Both the position numbers and the translations under genes were made by a program. From Vibrio lentus (GTDB lineage Bacteria > Pseudomonadota > Gammaproteobacteria > Enterobacterales > Vibrionaceae), in NCBI RefSeq assembly GCF_030409755.1, contig NZ_JAUFQE010000002.1, positions 1,984,001 to 2,048,000 on the forward strand: DNA of 64,000 nt, written 5' to 3'. How positions within the stretch are numbered: position 1 is the stretch's first letter; every line of letters starts with the position of its first letter. Positions 1 through 8,133 of the stretch are shown here, in pieces. The notes below the pieces were generated by a model. That model was given only the letters and a program-made list of their open reading frames with translations. It was not told the DNA's origin and did no database searches.

Positions 1-304
1 CGCTTGTTAGTGAAGCAAGCCGTTTCCCAATTGTGCAACAACCTGTTGCACAAATCAGTCAAAATCAAAAATGCCCCAATTCGCGTTAGAAAGGGACTCC
101 GTAGGTGAGTTGTTTGACGATTTTTCCCATAGATTAACTAATACGTATAGCAATGGAATGACCACATCCTTATAAACGTGCATGTTGAAATTTTGTAAGT
201 GTATCAGGCGTAATCTACTAGTTTTAATCTCATTTCATAAAGACCCTAGCCTTAAAGGCTACAACCTCGTTATAATTCTTTCTGTTATGAATGAGGATGC
301 ACGG
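1..304. other. intergenic left edge with a perfect hairpin
   Basis: No convincing gene covers this stretch. It holds a perfect 9-bp inverted repeat (TTGTGCAAC at 31-39, GTTGCACAA at 45-53, 5-nt loop) and a shorter one at 2-6/16-20. A 34-codon frame at 71-175 could be the amino end of a broken gene, but it has no clear ribosome binding site. The hairpin lacks a T run, so it is not an obvious terminator for an upstream gene. Confidence 0.4.
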
Positions 305-1366
305 ATGAAGAAAAGAGCTTTAGTAGCAGCAATCATGATTGGTATACCTAGTTTGTCGTACGCTAATGATTGTAGTGATGCCAACATGAAAACCCAACGA
401 TTAAAAAGGGATTCAATAATTCTATTTACCGAGGTAATGGATAAAGACTTCGAAAATAACACAGCACTTTTAATCCAACAGTATGAAAAATTAACCCATG
501 GATTAAAAGGAGTGAGAGAGCTGGCTGACATATCAGAAAAAACACTAAAGCACTGTGCAGGGAATGGCTTCACAAATGAAATATACAGTTTAAAAAATAA
601 AGAAAAAGTAATGTTCAGCGTCGCCTTTACAACTGATTTCAAAGTTTTTTATGATAAATACCTTGTCCCTAACAATACATGGACAGAGGCAGCAATGGCT
701 TTCGAGTCAGATATAATTAGCAAGCGCAATCAAATCAAAATCAATATTAAAAATGCGGCAGAACAAAGCTTGAAGAAAGAAAGTGAAAGGAAGTCTGCTG
801 CCGAAGCTGAAGAAAAAGAACTCGCTGAGTTAAAAAAAATACTTGATAAGGCCGAACGTACCAAACGAGAAAATGACACGGAAAACAAGAGTGAAAGACA
901 TAGTAAGCAATATTCAGCTGAGTCACATACTACAGTAAAAAGTGGGTTTGACACCTTTGCACTAGAAAGTAAGTTAACAACAAAAGCTCTTGATTGCAGA
1001 ACCCCTAAGATAACACCAGCATCTGGTGATTGGGGGGCCCTATATGGATGCATACAAGGAAGAGCAGAAACAGTTAAGTGGTTTATTAACGAAAAAGCCG
1101 GTACAGGCAAAGTAGCTAATATTAAACTCATGTGGAACGATTGGTCTAAGGATGTCGGATATGGAATTCACGCTGACAAGCGAGAAGCTCAAAGAGCGCT
1201 CGACGCGCTAATAAATATATATGCTCCAACAGAATCTCAACCTCTCAATGACGTATTCTGGGGAAACACAAATAGAACCATAGAATCCAATAGTTTTACT
1301 TTTGACTATAGCTACACAAAAGGTCCTGCAATTGACGAACGTCTGATTATTGTTAGGGCTAGATGA
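305..1366 (+). CDS. exported coiled-coil protein of unknown function
   Basis: The frame opens at 182, but the ATG at 305 follows a GAGGA-like stretch and begins a classical signal peptide: MKKR, a hydrophobic core, then a likely cleavage after SYA near residue 19. The mature part of about 330 residues starts with cysteines and an alpha-helical region. A Glu/Lys/Ala-rich predicted coiled coil follows at about residues 155-205. The C-terminal globular domain of about 100 residues contains a pair of cysteines (LDCRTP and YGCIQG). I do not recognise the family. Periplasmic or envelope location is inferred from the signal peptide. It stands alone, with 460 bp before the next gene, in AT-rich accessory DNA. 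Confidence 0.75.
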   Translation: MKKRALVAAIMIGIPSLSYANDCSDANMKTQRLKRDSIILFTEVMDKDFENNTALLIQQYEKLTHGLKGVRELADISEKTLKHCAGNGFTNEIYSLKNKEKVMFSVAFTTDFKVFYDKYLVPNNTWTEAAMAFESDIISKRNQIKINIKNAAEQSLKKESERKSAAEAEEKELAELKKILDKAERTKRENDTENKSERHSKQYSAESHTTVKSGFDTFALESKLTTKALDCRTPKITPASGDWGALYGCIQGRAETVKWFINEKAGTGKVANIKLMWNDWSKDVGYGIHADKREAQRALDALINIYAPTESQPLNDVFWGNTNRTIESNSFTFDYSYTKGPAIDERLIIVRAR

Positions 1367-1826
1367 GTGGTAGCACATCAATACTCCTATATGTGCTAAG
1401 CAGAAACTGTTCTGACACGTTTCTGCCCCAAAGTGAGCCTGAGAGGGGGTGAAATCAGTTTGAAACCCTGCAACTTGCCTCACTTTTCCTCATACCTATA
1501 GATCCGACAATGTAGCTAAATGTTCTAATCCACAACAGACTAACCTTCAATCACACTCACGCACGAATATGTTGTTCAACTATTTCTAAGCTATTGAATA
1601 ATTGAAGACTAAAGGCAAGTTTTTGATTGATAACATGCCTTGAATTGGGAACAATATATGCTTGCACGGCTTTCAACTAGAAATTAGATTCAAACTAATT
1701 ATATGCATAATTTTCAGTTGGTTAGATAGGGTTCTTGAGATATTCTGAATACATAAATTCGTGCTGGCACGATATTAGAGTGTTAAATTTCTTTTTAGTG
1801 TATCACGGGCAATAAGGAGCAAAGAG
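1367..1826. other. intergenic region with consecutive hairpins and an intron-target-like motif
   Basis: Just after the gene end there are two adjacent inverted repeats: AGCACAT/ATGTGCT (1372-1378/1391-1397) and GCAGAAAC/GTTTCTGC (1400-1407/1419-1426). The second arm runs into ACGTTTCTGCCC (1417-1428), whose last six bases match the 5' exon of the third group II intron. The rest is AT rich with no gene visible. A Shine-Dalgarno AAGGAG at 1814-1819 serves the next gene. Confidence 0.5.
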
Positions 1827-2258
1827 GTGCAAGATAAAATAGCAATGCTTTCAGCTGCGATCGCTCTATTATCAGCTATTTATGCAAGGTACTCATATAG
1901 TCAAGCAAAAAAGGCAAATCAGCTTGTATACCATAGTTTAATCAAACCGATATATGTTGCTTTTGATGAGTTACGCATTCATATGGACTCAACGGGTAAA
2001 TTCGCTGATAAGTCTACGGTACAAAAGTTCTTACCTTACAAAAGAGATGCTGAAATCTATCTTGATAAGAAAACCAATAAATATATGCATGACTACTGGG
2101 AAGCTTGCTTCTATATGGCTGACTTATCTGAACAAACTAAAGCTGGAAGAACTTCGGTGGCACAGAACAGTAAAATAGCTGAATGCGCAAAAATAGAGAA
2201 ACAATTGTCAAAAAAGATTAGTAAGAGAATAAAGAGCAAGTTAACTCTTGGGTTGTAG
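1827..2258 (+). CDS. small membrane-anchored protein, unknown function
   Basis: This encodes 143 residues from a GTG start preceded by AAGGAG at 1814-1819 with 7-nt spacing, which fixes the start. Residues about 5-22 form a single hydrophobic segment followed by positive charges, so an N-terminal membrane anchor with a cytoplasmic tail is likely. The rest is charged and helical, with a very basic tail (KKISKRIKSK). No family is recognised. The gene is AT rich and isolated, and the stop is followed after 5 bases by the inverted repeat that carries the first group II intron. Confidence 0.7.
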   Translation: MQDKIAMLSAAIALLSAIYARYSYSQAKKANQLVYHSLIKPIYVAFDELRIHMDSTGKFADKSTVQKFLPYKRDAEIYLDKKTNKYMHDYWEACFYMADLSEQTKAGRTSVAQNSKIAECAKIEKQLSKKISKRIKSKLTLGL

Positions 2259-2263
2259 AAATT

Positions 2264-2345
2264 TAACAAACGTTTAAGGTTTCAAAATACTTTTTCTAAT
2301 CTGAGCGAAATGGTTTAGAGCAGCACACCTAAAACGTTTGTGTCC
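2264..2345 (+). repeat. imperfect inverted repeat forming the 5' exon of intron 1
   Basis: The stretch opens with TAACAAACGTTTAAGGT and closes with ACCTAAAACGTTTGTG. The two arms pair across a spacer of about 43 nt that contains TTTCTAATCTGAGCG. A related left half occurs at 4561 (TAACAAGCGCTTAAGGTTTC followed by TTCTAATCT). The layout resembles an integron attC site in size and position behind a gene, but a consensus GTTRRRY core is not seen, so attC identity is only a possibility. Confidence 0.5.
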
Positions 2346-3156
2346 GTGCGACCTGAAGTCGTATGAAGCGTTGTTCACCACGACAAGAGTGAACCATCTG
2401 TATCACCAGATGACCCTAGGTTCCTGAATAAAGCAGCGGAACCGACAATGTAACGAAACTCAGTCGTTAGCTGAGTGGGAACGGAATCGTGAGAAGATGT
2501 TCCTCCTGAGAACCACAGCTCGGGTGAGTGCTAGGGAGTCAATATGATGAATGTAATGTGAATCCATGTAAGGTGCGTTATACGATGAAGCAGCGGAAGT
2601 GGTTAATACGCTGTAGCCAAAATGGCAATGAGAGTCGGAAAGAGATTGGACATTACTCTTTCGTGATCAGCGTACTCTTCGCACTATAGTGGGCATCTAA
2701 GTTGACATTTTTACGCAACATACGGAACAGGGTAAGCCTGTATACCTCCCTATGGGAAAGCGACCTGTGAGGGTTGCCGATAGGTATGCAGGTAAAGGAG
2801 GCTAGAGAAAGCGAATGTCCCTTTGTAATGAAGGGGATACAGGTTTATATCTGGCGCGAAAGCGAGCTGACTTCTAGCTGGTCTCCCGTTGCGAGATAGC
2901 TTGAAGAACTTTATTAAAGAAGAAAAGCAAATGATGATTTCGAATGAAATTAGTGCGTCTTCTGACAACGAACCGTGGTTTCTTATTCACTGAGTGACCA
3001 TTGGGTAGTTTTAAAGCTTTAAGTGTGTATCGCAAAGGTAATTTATTTACTGGGTGCTTAACGGTGCCTTTGTGGAGGCTTGAGCCGTATGCAGTGAAAG
3101 TTGCACGTACGGTTCTGAGGAGGGAGGCACCTGGCAACAGGTGCCGCCTATCCGAC
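2346..3156 (+). mobile_element. group II intron copy 1, ORF-less
   Basis: The 5' end is the canonical GTGCGAC. Domain V is intact at 3082-3115 (begins GAGCCGTAT, GAAA loop, ends ACGGTTC). Domain VI (about 3117-3156) is a GC-rich stem with an unpaired-type A at 3150, seven bases from the 3' end, and the element ends in AC. The EBS1 loop GGACATT at 2648-2654 sits in a GAAAGAG/CTCTTTC hairpin and pairs with the 5' exon TGTCC (one further wobble). Where a reverse transcriptase/maturase should lie in domain IV only about 20 codons remain. By eye the 811 bp are the same as copy 2. It may still fold and splice, but cannot move without a protein supplied in trans. Subgroup is unresolved; the RNA length favours IIA/IIB over compact IIC. 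Confidence 0.9.
2931..2993 (+). pseudogene. remnant of intron-encoded reverse transcriptase, N-terminus
   Basis: A 20-codon frame inside domain IV reads MMISNEISASSDNEPW before a stop. The motif ISASSD followed by a Trp is typical of the amino end of group II intron-encoded proteins. The rest of the protein is missing, so an internal deletion removed the reverse transcriptase and maturase while leaving the ribozyme domains. The same remnant is at 7047-7109. Confidence 0.7.
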
Positions 3157-3610
3157 AAAACCATCACAGGCTGAACTTTTACCTGTGGCACTTTCTACCT
3201 CAGAAATGCCCCATTCCTTGTTTCGACTGATTCAACACATACTCAACCAGAGCTTCATCTGACTTACTTTTTCTAATCTAACTATGTAACCAAATTTACT
3301 AATCCAGTACACCTTGCAGTAAGAAGGGCATAGTACAGTCCAAGAATATTCTCTGTATATACGATAGAAATGGTGATTTTTTATTAGAATTTAACTAATT
3401 ACGCATACATGAGTTGCAGCTTGGCACATCAATTCATGCTATATAGAAAAATCTGTATTTTGGGATGTAGGCAGAGAGCTTTGGAGCTTAAGTTACTGTT
3501 ATTTTTATAAAGCGGGGTATCGTTTACGTCATTAAGATACTAGGCAGCATAATTCTGTATTTAAGTGCAGAATTACTCTGTCTAAATAGCTGTTATGACA
3601 CTCCACGGTT
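3157..3610. other. intergenic, 3' exon of intron 1
   Basis: The first 60 bases (AACTTTTACCTGTGGCAC region) resemble the flank after intron 2 (AAGTTTTACTCGTGGCAC), so the two introns sit in related sequence. TTCTAATCT-type strings occur at 3270-3280 and 3300-3310. No gene is visible; the remaining stretch is AT rich. Confidence 0.4.
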
Positions 3611-4465
3611 TCACAGTTTTGTCCATAAAGTATCGATGAAAGTAGGTAGATAAGGCATTGAATGAATAAAGGCTATTACTCCTAAAGAGAGTGGGAGCAA
3701 AATGTCAATTATCGCTAAAACTAGCAATCGAAGTACAAATCTGCGATTGGTTAAACTAATGATGTTCGAAACTCTTTTGATGTCTTGTAGAAATGGGTAG
3801 ATGTTGCTAACCATTTCGTTATTGACGGCATTTAATTTGTCCAAATTCTTTTCTAAAAAGAATTGAGCTTCTCGAAATCTGTCTTCTTCGTCTTCATTGT
3901 ACTTTGCATAGAAAGCATCTTTTCGCTTATTGATCGTGGAATCATAAAATTGAGAAAAAACTTGAAGTTTCCCAAGGCGTTTTTCAACTTGATCCAAAAA
4001 CTTATTATATGGCTGTAATCGTACTATTTCTGTTTCAACGCGCCAACTGTAAAGGTCAATTAGCATGAAAGCGGTAAAAGCAAGAATATAGTATGCTATT
4101 CCAATGGAAAACAGACCCAGTAAAGAATCCAAAGGGATCTGACTTTTCCCGGTGCTTAACCCAACAATACTGGAAACTTTTAGCTCTAGCGTTGAAGCAG
4201 CAAGACAACCGACTGATGCGAATAGTAAATTTCTTCGGATTTTTCGTGTGTTTTCTGAATACGGATCGGAGAATGCAACATCCGATAATTTATTGTCATG
4301 AAGACTAAGAACTAGCTTCTCTCTGTCTGATTCGGTGAATAGTCCCGCACTCTCTAAACCGAAGGTCAAATCCGGAACTTCGTTTTTCTCTTTTCTTTTG
4401 TCTGTAACACCTTCAACTTCTTTGGCTCTTGCGAGTTCATCTAAGGCTATATCTTTGATTTTCAT
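3611..4465 (-). CDS. unknown membrane protein with three hydrophobic segments
   Basis: This encodes 284 residues starting at the ATG at 4465. The first 80 residues are charged and soluble. Hydrophobic segments are visible at about 80-98, 112-138 and 243-270. Between the second and third lies a charged, probably coiled-coil region of about 100 residues (KRKDAFYAKYNEDEEDRFREAQ). No enzymatic motif or known domain is recognised. The gene is on the opposite strand to its neighbours and lies between intron copies 1 and 2, next to the HipA-like/DUF3037 pair, from which it diverges. Function unknown. Confidence 0.7.
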   Translation of the reverse strand: MKIKDIALDELARAKEVEGVTDKRKEKNEVPDLTFGLESAGLFTESDREKLVLSLHDNKLSDVAFSDPYSENTRKIRRNLLFASVGCLAASTLELKVSSIVGLSTGKSQIPLDSLLGLFSIGIAYYILAFTAFMLIDLYSWRVETEIVRLQPYNKFLDQVEKRLGKLQVFSQFYDSTINKRKDAFYAKYNEDEEDRFREAQFFLEKNLDKLNAVNNEMVSNIYPFLQDIKRVSNIISLTNRRFVLRLLVLAIIDILLPLSLGVIAFIHSMPYLPTFIDTLWTKL

Positions 4466-4796
4466 AATAAGTCACACATGATGAGATGACACATTATATC
4501 TAAGTATTGTATGAATATGCACCTAGTTTTGTTAATCTGAATTACTAGGAAAAGTTGGCATAACAAGCGCTTAAGGTTTCAAGATAATTATTCTAATCTA
4601 TATCGAGCGCGTTTCTGTCCAGAATTGTTTCATTCGGCACTTTCTAGCACGTCACTTAACTTGATTTCTAATTTTAATGGTGCTGATCACTTCATCAGCA
4701 CACAAAATAAATATGCACACCCGTTCAAGTGACTGGCATAATGGTGCTTGATCGAGTTTTTTGGTACTCGGTAATGTTGTAGTAAAGAGAGATTCC
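4466..4796. other. divergent intergenic region with an apparently empty intron target
   Basis: This stretch separates two divergent genes, so it must hold both promoters. At 4561-4580 it repeats the TAACAARCGYTTAAGGTTTC string seen at 2264, followed by TTCTAATCT. At 4611-4622 it carries GCGTTTCTGTCC, which parallels the 5' exon of intron copy 1 (ACGTTTGTGTCC), and 3' of it a GGCACTTTCTA string like those downstream of introns 1 and 2. It therefore looks like an unoccupied target. Confidence 0.45.
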
Positions 4797-5513
4797 ATGG
4801 CAAAAAAAGAAGAGATTTGTATTGAGAAAATCTCACGAGAAATGACTCAAGGAAAAACAACACCTTACCTTTGCACTGATGATGAAAACATTAAACATAT
4901 TGTCAAAGGACGAAAAGCAACATCTAATGGTCTGGTTAAAGAATGGATCTGTGCTCGACTAGGTACTGCTTTTGGCTTGCCAATCCCTGATTTCGCATTA
5001 GCATGGGCCGATAGTCCTTTACAAAAAATTAAAGAGTTATACGAGTACAATTTCGCTTCAAGCTTTGTTGAGAATATTCAAGATGTAACAACATCAACGT
5101 TAGGTAAACTACCAAAGCAGTTGCTAAAAGACCTTTACTTCTTTGATTACTGGGTTAGAAACAATGACCGAACTCTCAGAGAGGGGCAAGGGAATCCCAA
5201 TTTTTTCTATAACTCAGCCGAAGGCAATGCACTTGTAATTGATCATAATTTAGCGTTTGACAAGGAATTCGAACTTAGCAAACATAAAGAATTACATGTA
5301 TCTGCGCCATTTATAGAATGGGACGAAATTTTCGAGACTGAGCGGGCATACTATACAGAGCTAATTGAACTATCTTTAAAAGAAATGGACAATGCTCTAG
5401 CTGAGCTTCCTGAAGAGTGGCTTGAAATTTACTCTATAGATCAGATTAATCGAGAAATTTTACCTATACTAAACCAATATAAAAACGACAACTTTTGGGA
5501 GGACATCAAGTGA
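4797..5513 (+). CDS. HipA-like kinase family protein
   Basis: The ATG at 4797, preceded by AGAGAG, is preferred over the upstream frame opening at 4761. The 238-residue protein matches the short HipA-like family (HipA_2 type): an N-terminal lobe with YLCTDDEN and HIVKGRKATSNGLVKEW, then a catalytic-loop-like NNDRT (near residue 118) and a metal-binding-like DHNLAFD near 150. Full HipA proteins are about 440 residues and phosphorylate glutamyl-tRNA synthetase. This shorter type keeps the kinase core, but its target is unknown. Its stop overlaps the start of the DUF3037 gene, so the two are translationally coupled. A role as toxin or defence kinase is inferred from that pairing and the accessory location. 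Confidence 0.7.
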   Translation: MAKKEEICIEKISREMTQGKTTPYLCTDDENIKHIVKGRKATSNGLVKEWICARLGTAFGLPIPDFALAWADSPLQKIKELYEYNFASSFVENIQDVTTSTLGKLPKQLLKDLYFFDYWVRNNDRTLREGQGNPNFFYNSAEGNALVIDHNLAFDKEFELSKHKELHVSAPFIEWDEIFETERAYYTELIELSLKEMDNALAELPEEWLEIYSIDQINREILPILNQYKNDNFWEDIK

Positions 5514-6355
5514 GAAAACTGTTTGAGTACGCTGTTATACGTTTTATGCCATTTGCTGAAACCCAAGAGTTTGCGAACGTTGGGATTGTTCTATGGGCTA
5601 ACGATTACCCAAATACAGTGCTTATTAAACTTGCACCAGCACCATTCACGCGTATAAACAATTTTTTTGATGACATTGATGGAGGGCTTTATGGTAAAGC
5701 CCGTTCATTTATGGAAACAGAGTTGGAACGTATTAAGCATTATGCTAAAAGAGTTGATGGGAACGAACTATCTGCTGTAATGCATGAGTTAACGCGTAAA
5801 CGTGAAGCCGTAATGACGTTCAGTGAAACTGGTGTAGTACTTGCTGAAAATGGCGACGATATTCTTAATCGTCTATATCAAACTTATATTGGTAGGGATC
5901 TACCTGTAACCAAAGAGCAGCGTGAACGATTAATGGTTAGAGAGCTTAGAGAACAATTTGGGTCTCTTCCATTTAGATACAAGGAAAGCTCTGTTGATGC
6001 TGGGTTTGGTAAAATAAAAATTCCATTAGTTACGGTAATTGGCAGAGATCTTCGTGCAATTAAACCTATGTCATTCAATCAAGCTAAACCCATGAATATT
6101 GCAGATCACGGAGACAAATGGATTTCTCGTGTGGGGCATATACTTGATGCGAAAGCAGTTAAAGCTGAAGACTTTTTGTTTACGATTGAAGCACCAAAAT
6201 CTAATAAGCATGAGATTCTAATGGCGTTTGATTCGGTAAAGAATGGAATGAAGCGATTAGGGGTTCAAGTCTTACCTTTCAAGAATAAAGAGAAGATCCT
6301 AGATTTTGCTGAACCAGATTTGTCAATAGCGCCGGTTTACTTCAAACTAACCTGA
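5510..6355 (+). CDS. DUF3037 family protein, partner of HipA-like kinase
   Basis: A perfect GGAGG at 5499-5503 sets the start at the GTG at 5510, which overlaps the preceding TGA as GTGA. The 281-residue protein begins RKLFEYAVIRFMPF and continues EFANVGIVLW, the signature of DUF3037 proteins, which are typically found beside HipA-like kinases. It has no signal peptide or membrane segment. The pair forms one operon ending at the hairpin at 6380-6404. Whether DUF3037 acts as antitoxin, substrate or adaptor is unknown. Confidence 0.75.
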   Translation: MRKLFEYAVIRFMPFAETQEFANVGIVLWANDYPNTVLIKLAPAPFTRINNFFDDIDGGLYGKARSFMETELERIKHYAKRVDGNELSAVMHELTRKREAVMTFSETGVVLAENGDDILNRLYQTYIGRDLPVTKEQRERLMVRELREQFGSLPFRYKESSVDAGFGKIKIPLVTVIGRDLRAIKPMSFNQAKPMNIADHGDKWISRVGHILDAKAVKAEDFLFTIEAPKSNKHEILMAFDSVKNGMKRLGVQVLPFKNKEKILDFAEPDLSIAPVYFKLT

Positions 6356-6379
6356 GTATTGTATAAGTAATATTTTTTT

Positions 6380-6404
6380 AACCGCCTTCGGGCGGTTTTT
6401 TCTT
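6380..6404 (+). terminator. rho-independent terminator of the HipA-like/DUF3037 operon
   Basis: AACCGCC, a TTCG loop and GGCGGTT are followed by a T-rich tail, 25 bases after the DUF3037 stop codon. Confidence 0.9.
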
Positions 6405-6461
6405 TTCTTTACATAATCCATGAAACACTTATCTAAGGAAATTTGTAACACGGAAATGTCC

Positions 6462-7272
6462 GTGCGACCTGAAGTCGTATGAAGCGTTGTTCACCACGAC
6501 AAGAGTGAACCATCTGTATCACCAGATGACCCTAGGTTCCTGAATAAAGCAGCGGAACCGACAATGTAACGAAACTCAGTCGTTAGCTGAGTGGGAACGG
6601 AATCGTGAGAAGATGTTCCTCCTGAGAACCACAGCTCGGGTGAGTGCTAGGGAGTCAATATGATGAATGTAATGTGAATCCATGTAAGGTGCGTTATACG
6701 ATGAAGCAGCGGAAGTGGTTAATACGCTGTAGCCAAAATGGCAATGAGAGTCGGAAAGAGATTGGACATTACTCTTTCGTGATCAGCGTACTCTTCGCAC
6801 TATAGTGGGCATCTAAGTTGACATTTTTACGCAACATACGGAACAGGGTAAGCCTGTATACCTCCCTATGGGAAAGCGACCTGTGAGGGTTGCCGATAGG
6901 TATGCAGGTAAAGGAGGCTAGAGAAAGCGAATGTCCCTTTGTAATGAAGGGGATACAGGTTTATATCTGGCGCGAAAGCGAGCTGACTTCTAGCTGGTCT
7001 CCCGTTGCGAGATAGCTTGAAGAACTTTATTAAAGAAGAAAAGCAAATGATGATTTCGAATGAAATTAGTGCGTCTTCTGACAACGAACCGTGGTTTCTT
7101 ATTCACTGAGTGACCATTGGGTAGTTTTAAAGCTTTAAGTGTGTATCGCAAAGGTAATTTATTTACTGGGTGCTTAACGGTGCCTTTGTGGAGGCTTGAG
7201 CCGTATGCAGTGAAAGTTGCACGTACGGTTCTGAGGAGGGAGGCACCTGGCAACAGGTGCCGCCTATCCGAC
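6462..7272 (+). mobile_element. group II intron copy 2, ORF-less
   Basis: This has the same 811-bp sequence as copy 1 by eye, in direct orientation, offset by 4116 bp. It has GTGCGAC at the 5' end, EBS1 GGACATT at 6764-6770, domain V at 7198-7231 and an AC 3' end. The 5' exon AATGTCC (6455-6461) pairs with EBS1 over all seven bases, so this copy sits in the best-matching target. The reverse-transcriptase remnant is at 7047-7109. The flanks differ from copy 1 upstream but are similar downstream, so this is a true second insertion rather than a simple block duplication. Confidence 0.9.
7047..7109 (+). pseudogene. remnant of intron-encoded reverse transcriptase in copy 2
   Basis: Same 20-codon remnant with the ISASSDNEPW motif as in copy 1, ending in TGA. 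All catalytic domains of the intron protein are absent. Confidence 0.65.
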
Positions 7273-7303
7273 AGAGGCTTCATAGACCTGAAGTTTTACT
7301 CGT

Positions 7304-7325
7304 GGCACTTTTCTCAAAAAGTGCC
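7304..7325. repeat. hairpin upstream of intron copy 3
   Basis: GGCACTTTT and AAAAAGTGCC pair around a short loop, 20 bases before the insertion point of intron copy 3. It could be a decayed terminator stem or the structured part of the intron target. The corresponding flank after copy 1 has GGCACTTTCT without the second arm. Confidence 0.55.
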
Positions 7326-7344
7326 AGCTAACTCAGATCTGCCC

Positions 7345-8081
7345 GTGCGACGTGAAGTCGTATGAAGCGTTGTTCACCACGAAAGCGTGAACCATCTGTA
7401 TCACCAGATGACCCTATGGCTCTGAATAAAGTAGCGAGCCAGACAATGTAACGAAGTCAAGTAACTACTTGGCGGGAAGTAAATCGTGAGAAGAACTTCC
7501 TCCTGACAACCACAAATCGGGTGAGTGCTAGGGAGTCAGTATGATGAACATATGTGAATCCATTTAAGGTGCGTCACATGAGAAGCAGCGGAAGTGGTTA
7601 ATACGCTGTGGCCAAAAGGCAACGAGAGCGGGAAAGAAGTTGGGCAGTACTCTTTCGTGGTCATTAAGCTCTCCGCACCAGAGTGGGCATCTAACCTGAC
7701 ATTACGCGACATACGGAACACGGTAAGCCTGTATCATTCCTTCATGGGAAAGCTTTCTGCGAAGAAAGCCGATAGTGGTGCAGGTAGAGGATGCTGGAGA
7801 AAGCTAATGCTGTATTGTAATGATGCAGATACAGACTTATGTCTGGCACGAAAGTGAGCCTACTTCCAGCGGGTCTCCCGTTGCAAGATGATTTGAGGAA
7901 CTTTATTAAAGGAGAAACGCAAATGATGACTTTATATAAAGTTAGTGCCTCTCCTAATGAACATCAACGCTACTCTTTAACCAGAATAGTTTTGGTCGTA
8001 AGTATTGAAGCTTCAAATGTGCATTGCAAAATCTGCCTTATTGGCAAGTGGGTGTACATAGTACGCCTTCGCTTATCCGAC
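7345..8081 (+). mobile_element. group II intron copy 3, divergent and degenerate
   Basis: This is related to copies 1 and 2 over domains I to III (same GTGCGAC start, many shared blocks) but clearly diverged. The EBS1 loop here reads GGGCAG (7642-7647), and the 5' exon is CTGCCC (7339-7344), a perfect complement. Guide and target have therefore co-varied relative to copies 1 and 2. The element ends CTTATCCGAC like the others, but no recognisable domain V lies before it, so splicing is probably lost. The 5' exon starts only 66 bp after copy 2 ends. Confidence 0.8.
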
Positions 8082-8099
8082 CATAATCATTCAGAATAA
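7923..8099 (+). pseudogene. remnant of intron-encoded protein in copy 3
   Basis: The frame begins MMTLYKVSASPNEHQRY, matching the start of the remnant in the other copies (VSAS in place of ISAS), then runs through an unrelated, probably scrambled stretch across the 3' intron boundary to 8099. It is not likely to make a functional protein. Confidence 0.5.
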
Positions 8100-8133
8100 A
8101 AGCTCAATCATATTCTGTTATTGCGAACTAGCA

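Noticed and set aside
71..175. 34-codon frame at the left edge
   Set aside because: No ribosome site and too short to identify; mentioned only in the edge region.
2750..3191. Open frames of 72 and 105 codons on the minus strand (also 6866-7283)
   Set aside because: They lie wholly over ribozyme domains of the group II introns, which explain the sequence conservation between copies.
2264..4660. Calling the intergenic repeats definite integron attC sites
   Set aside because: No clear GTTRRRY cores, mixed gene orientation and no integrase in the window. Kept only as a hypothesis.
7594..7857. Plus-strand 87-codon frame in intron copy 3
   Set aside because: It covers structured intron RNA domains, has no ribosome site and no equivalent in copies 1 and 2.
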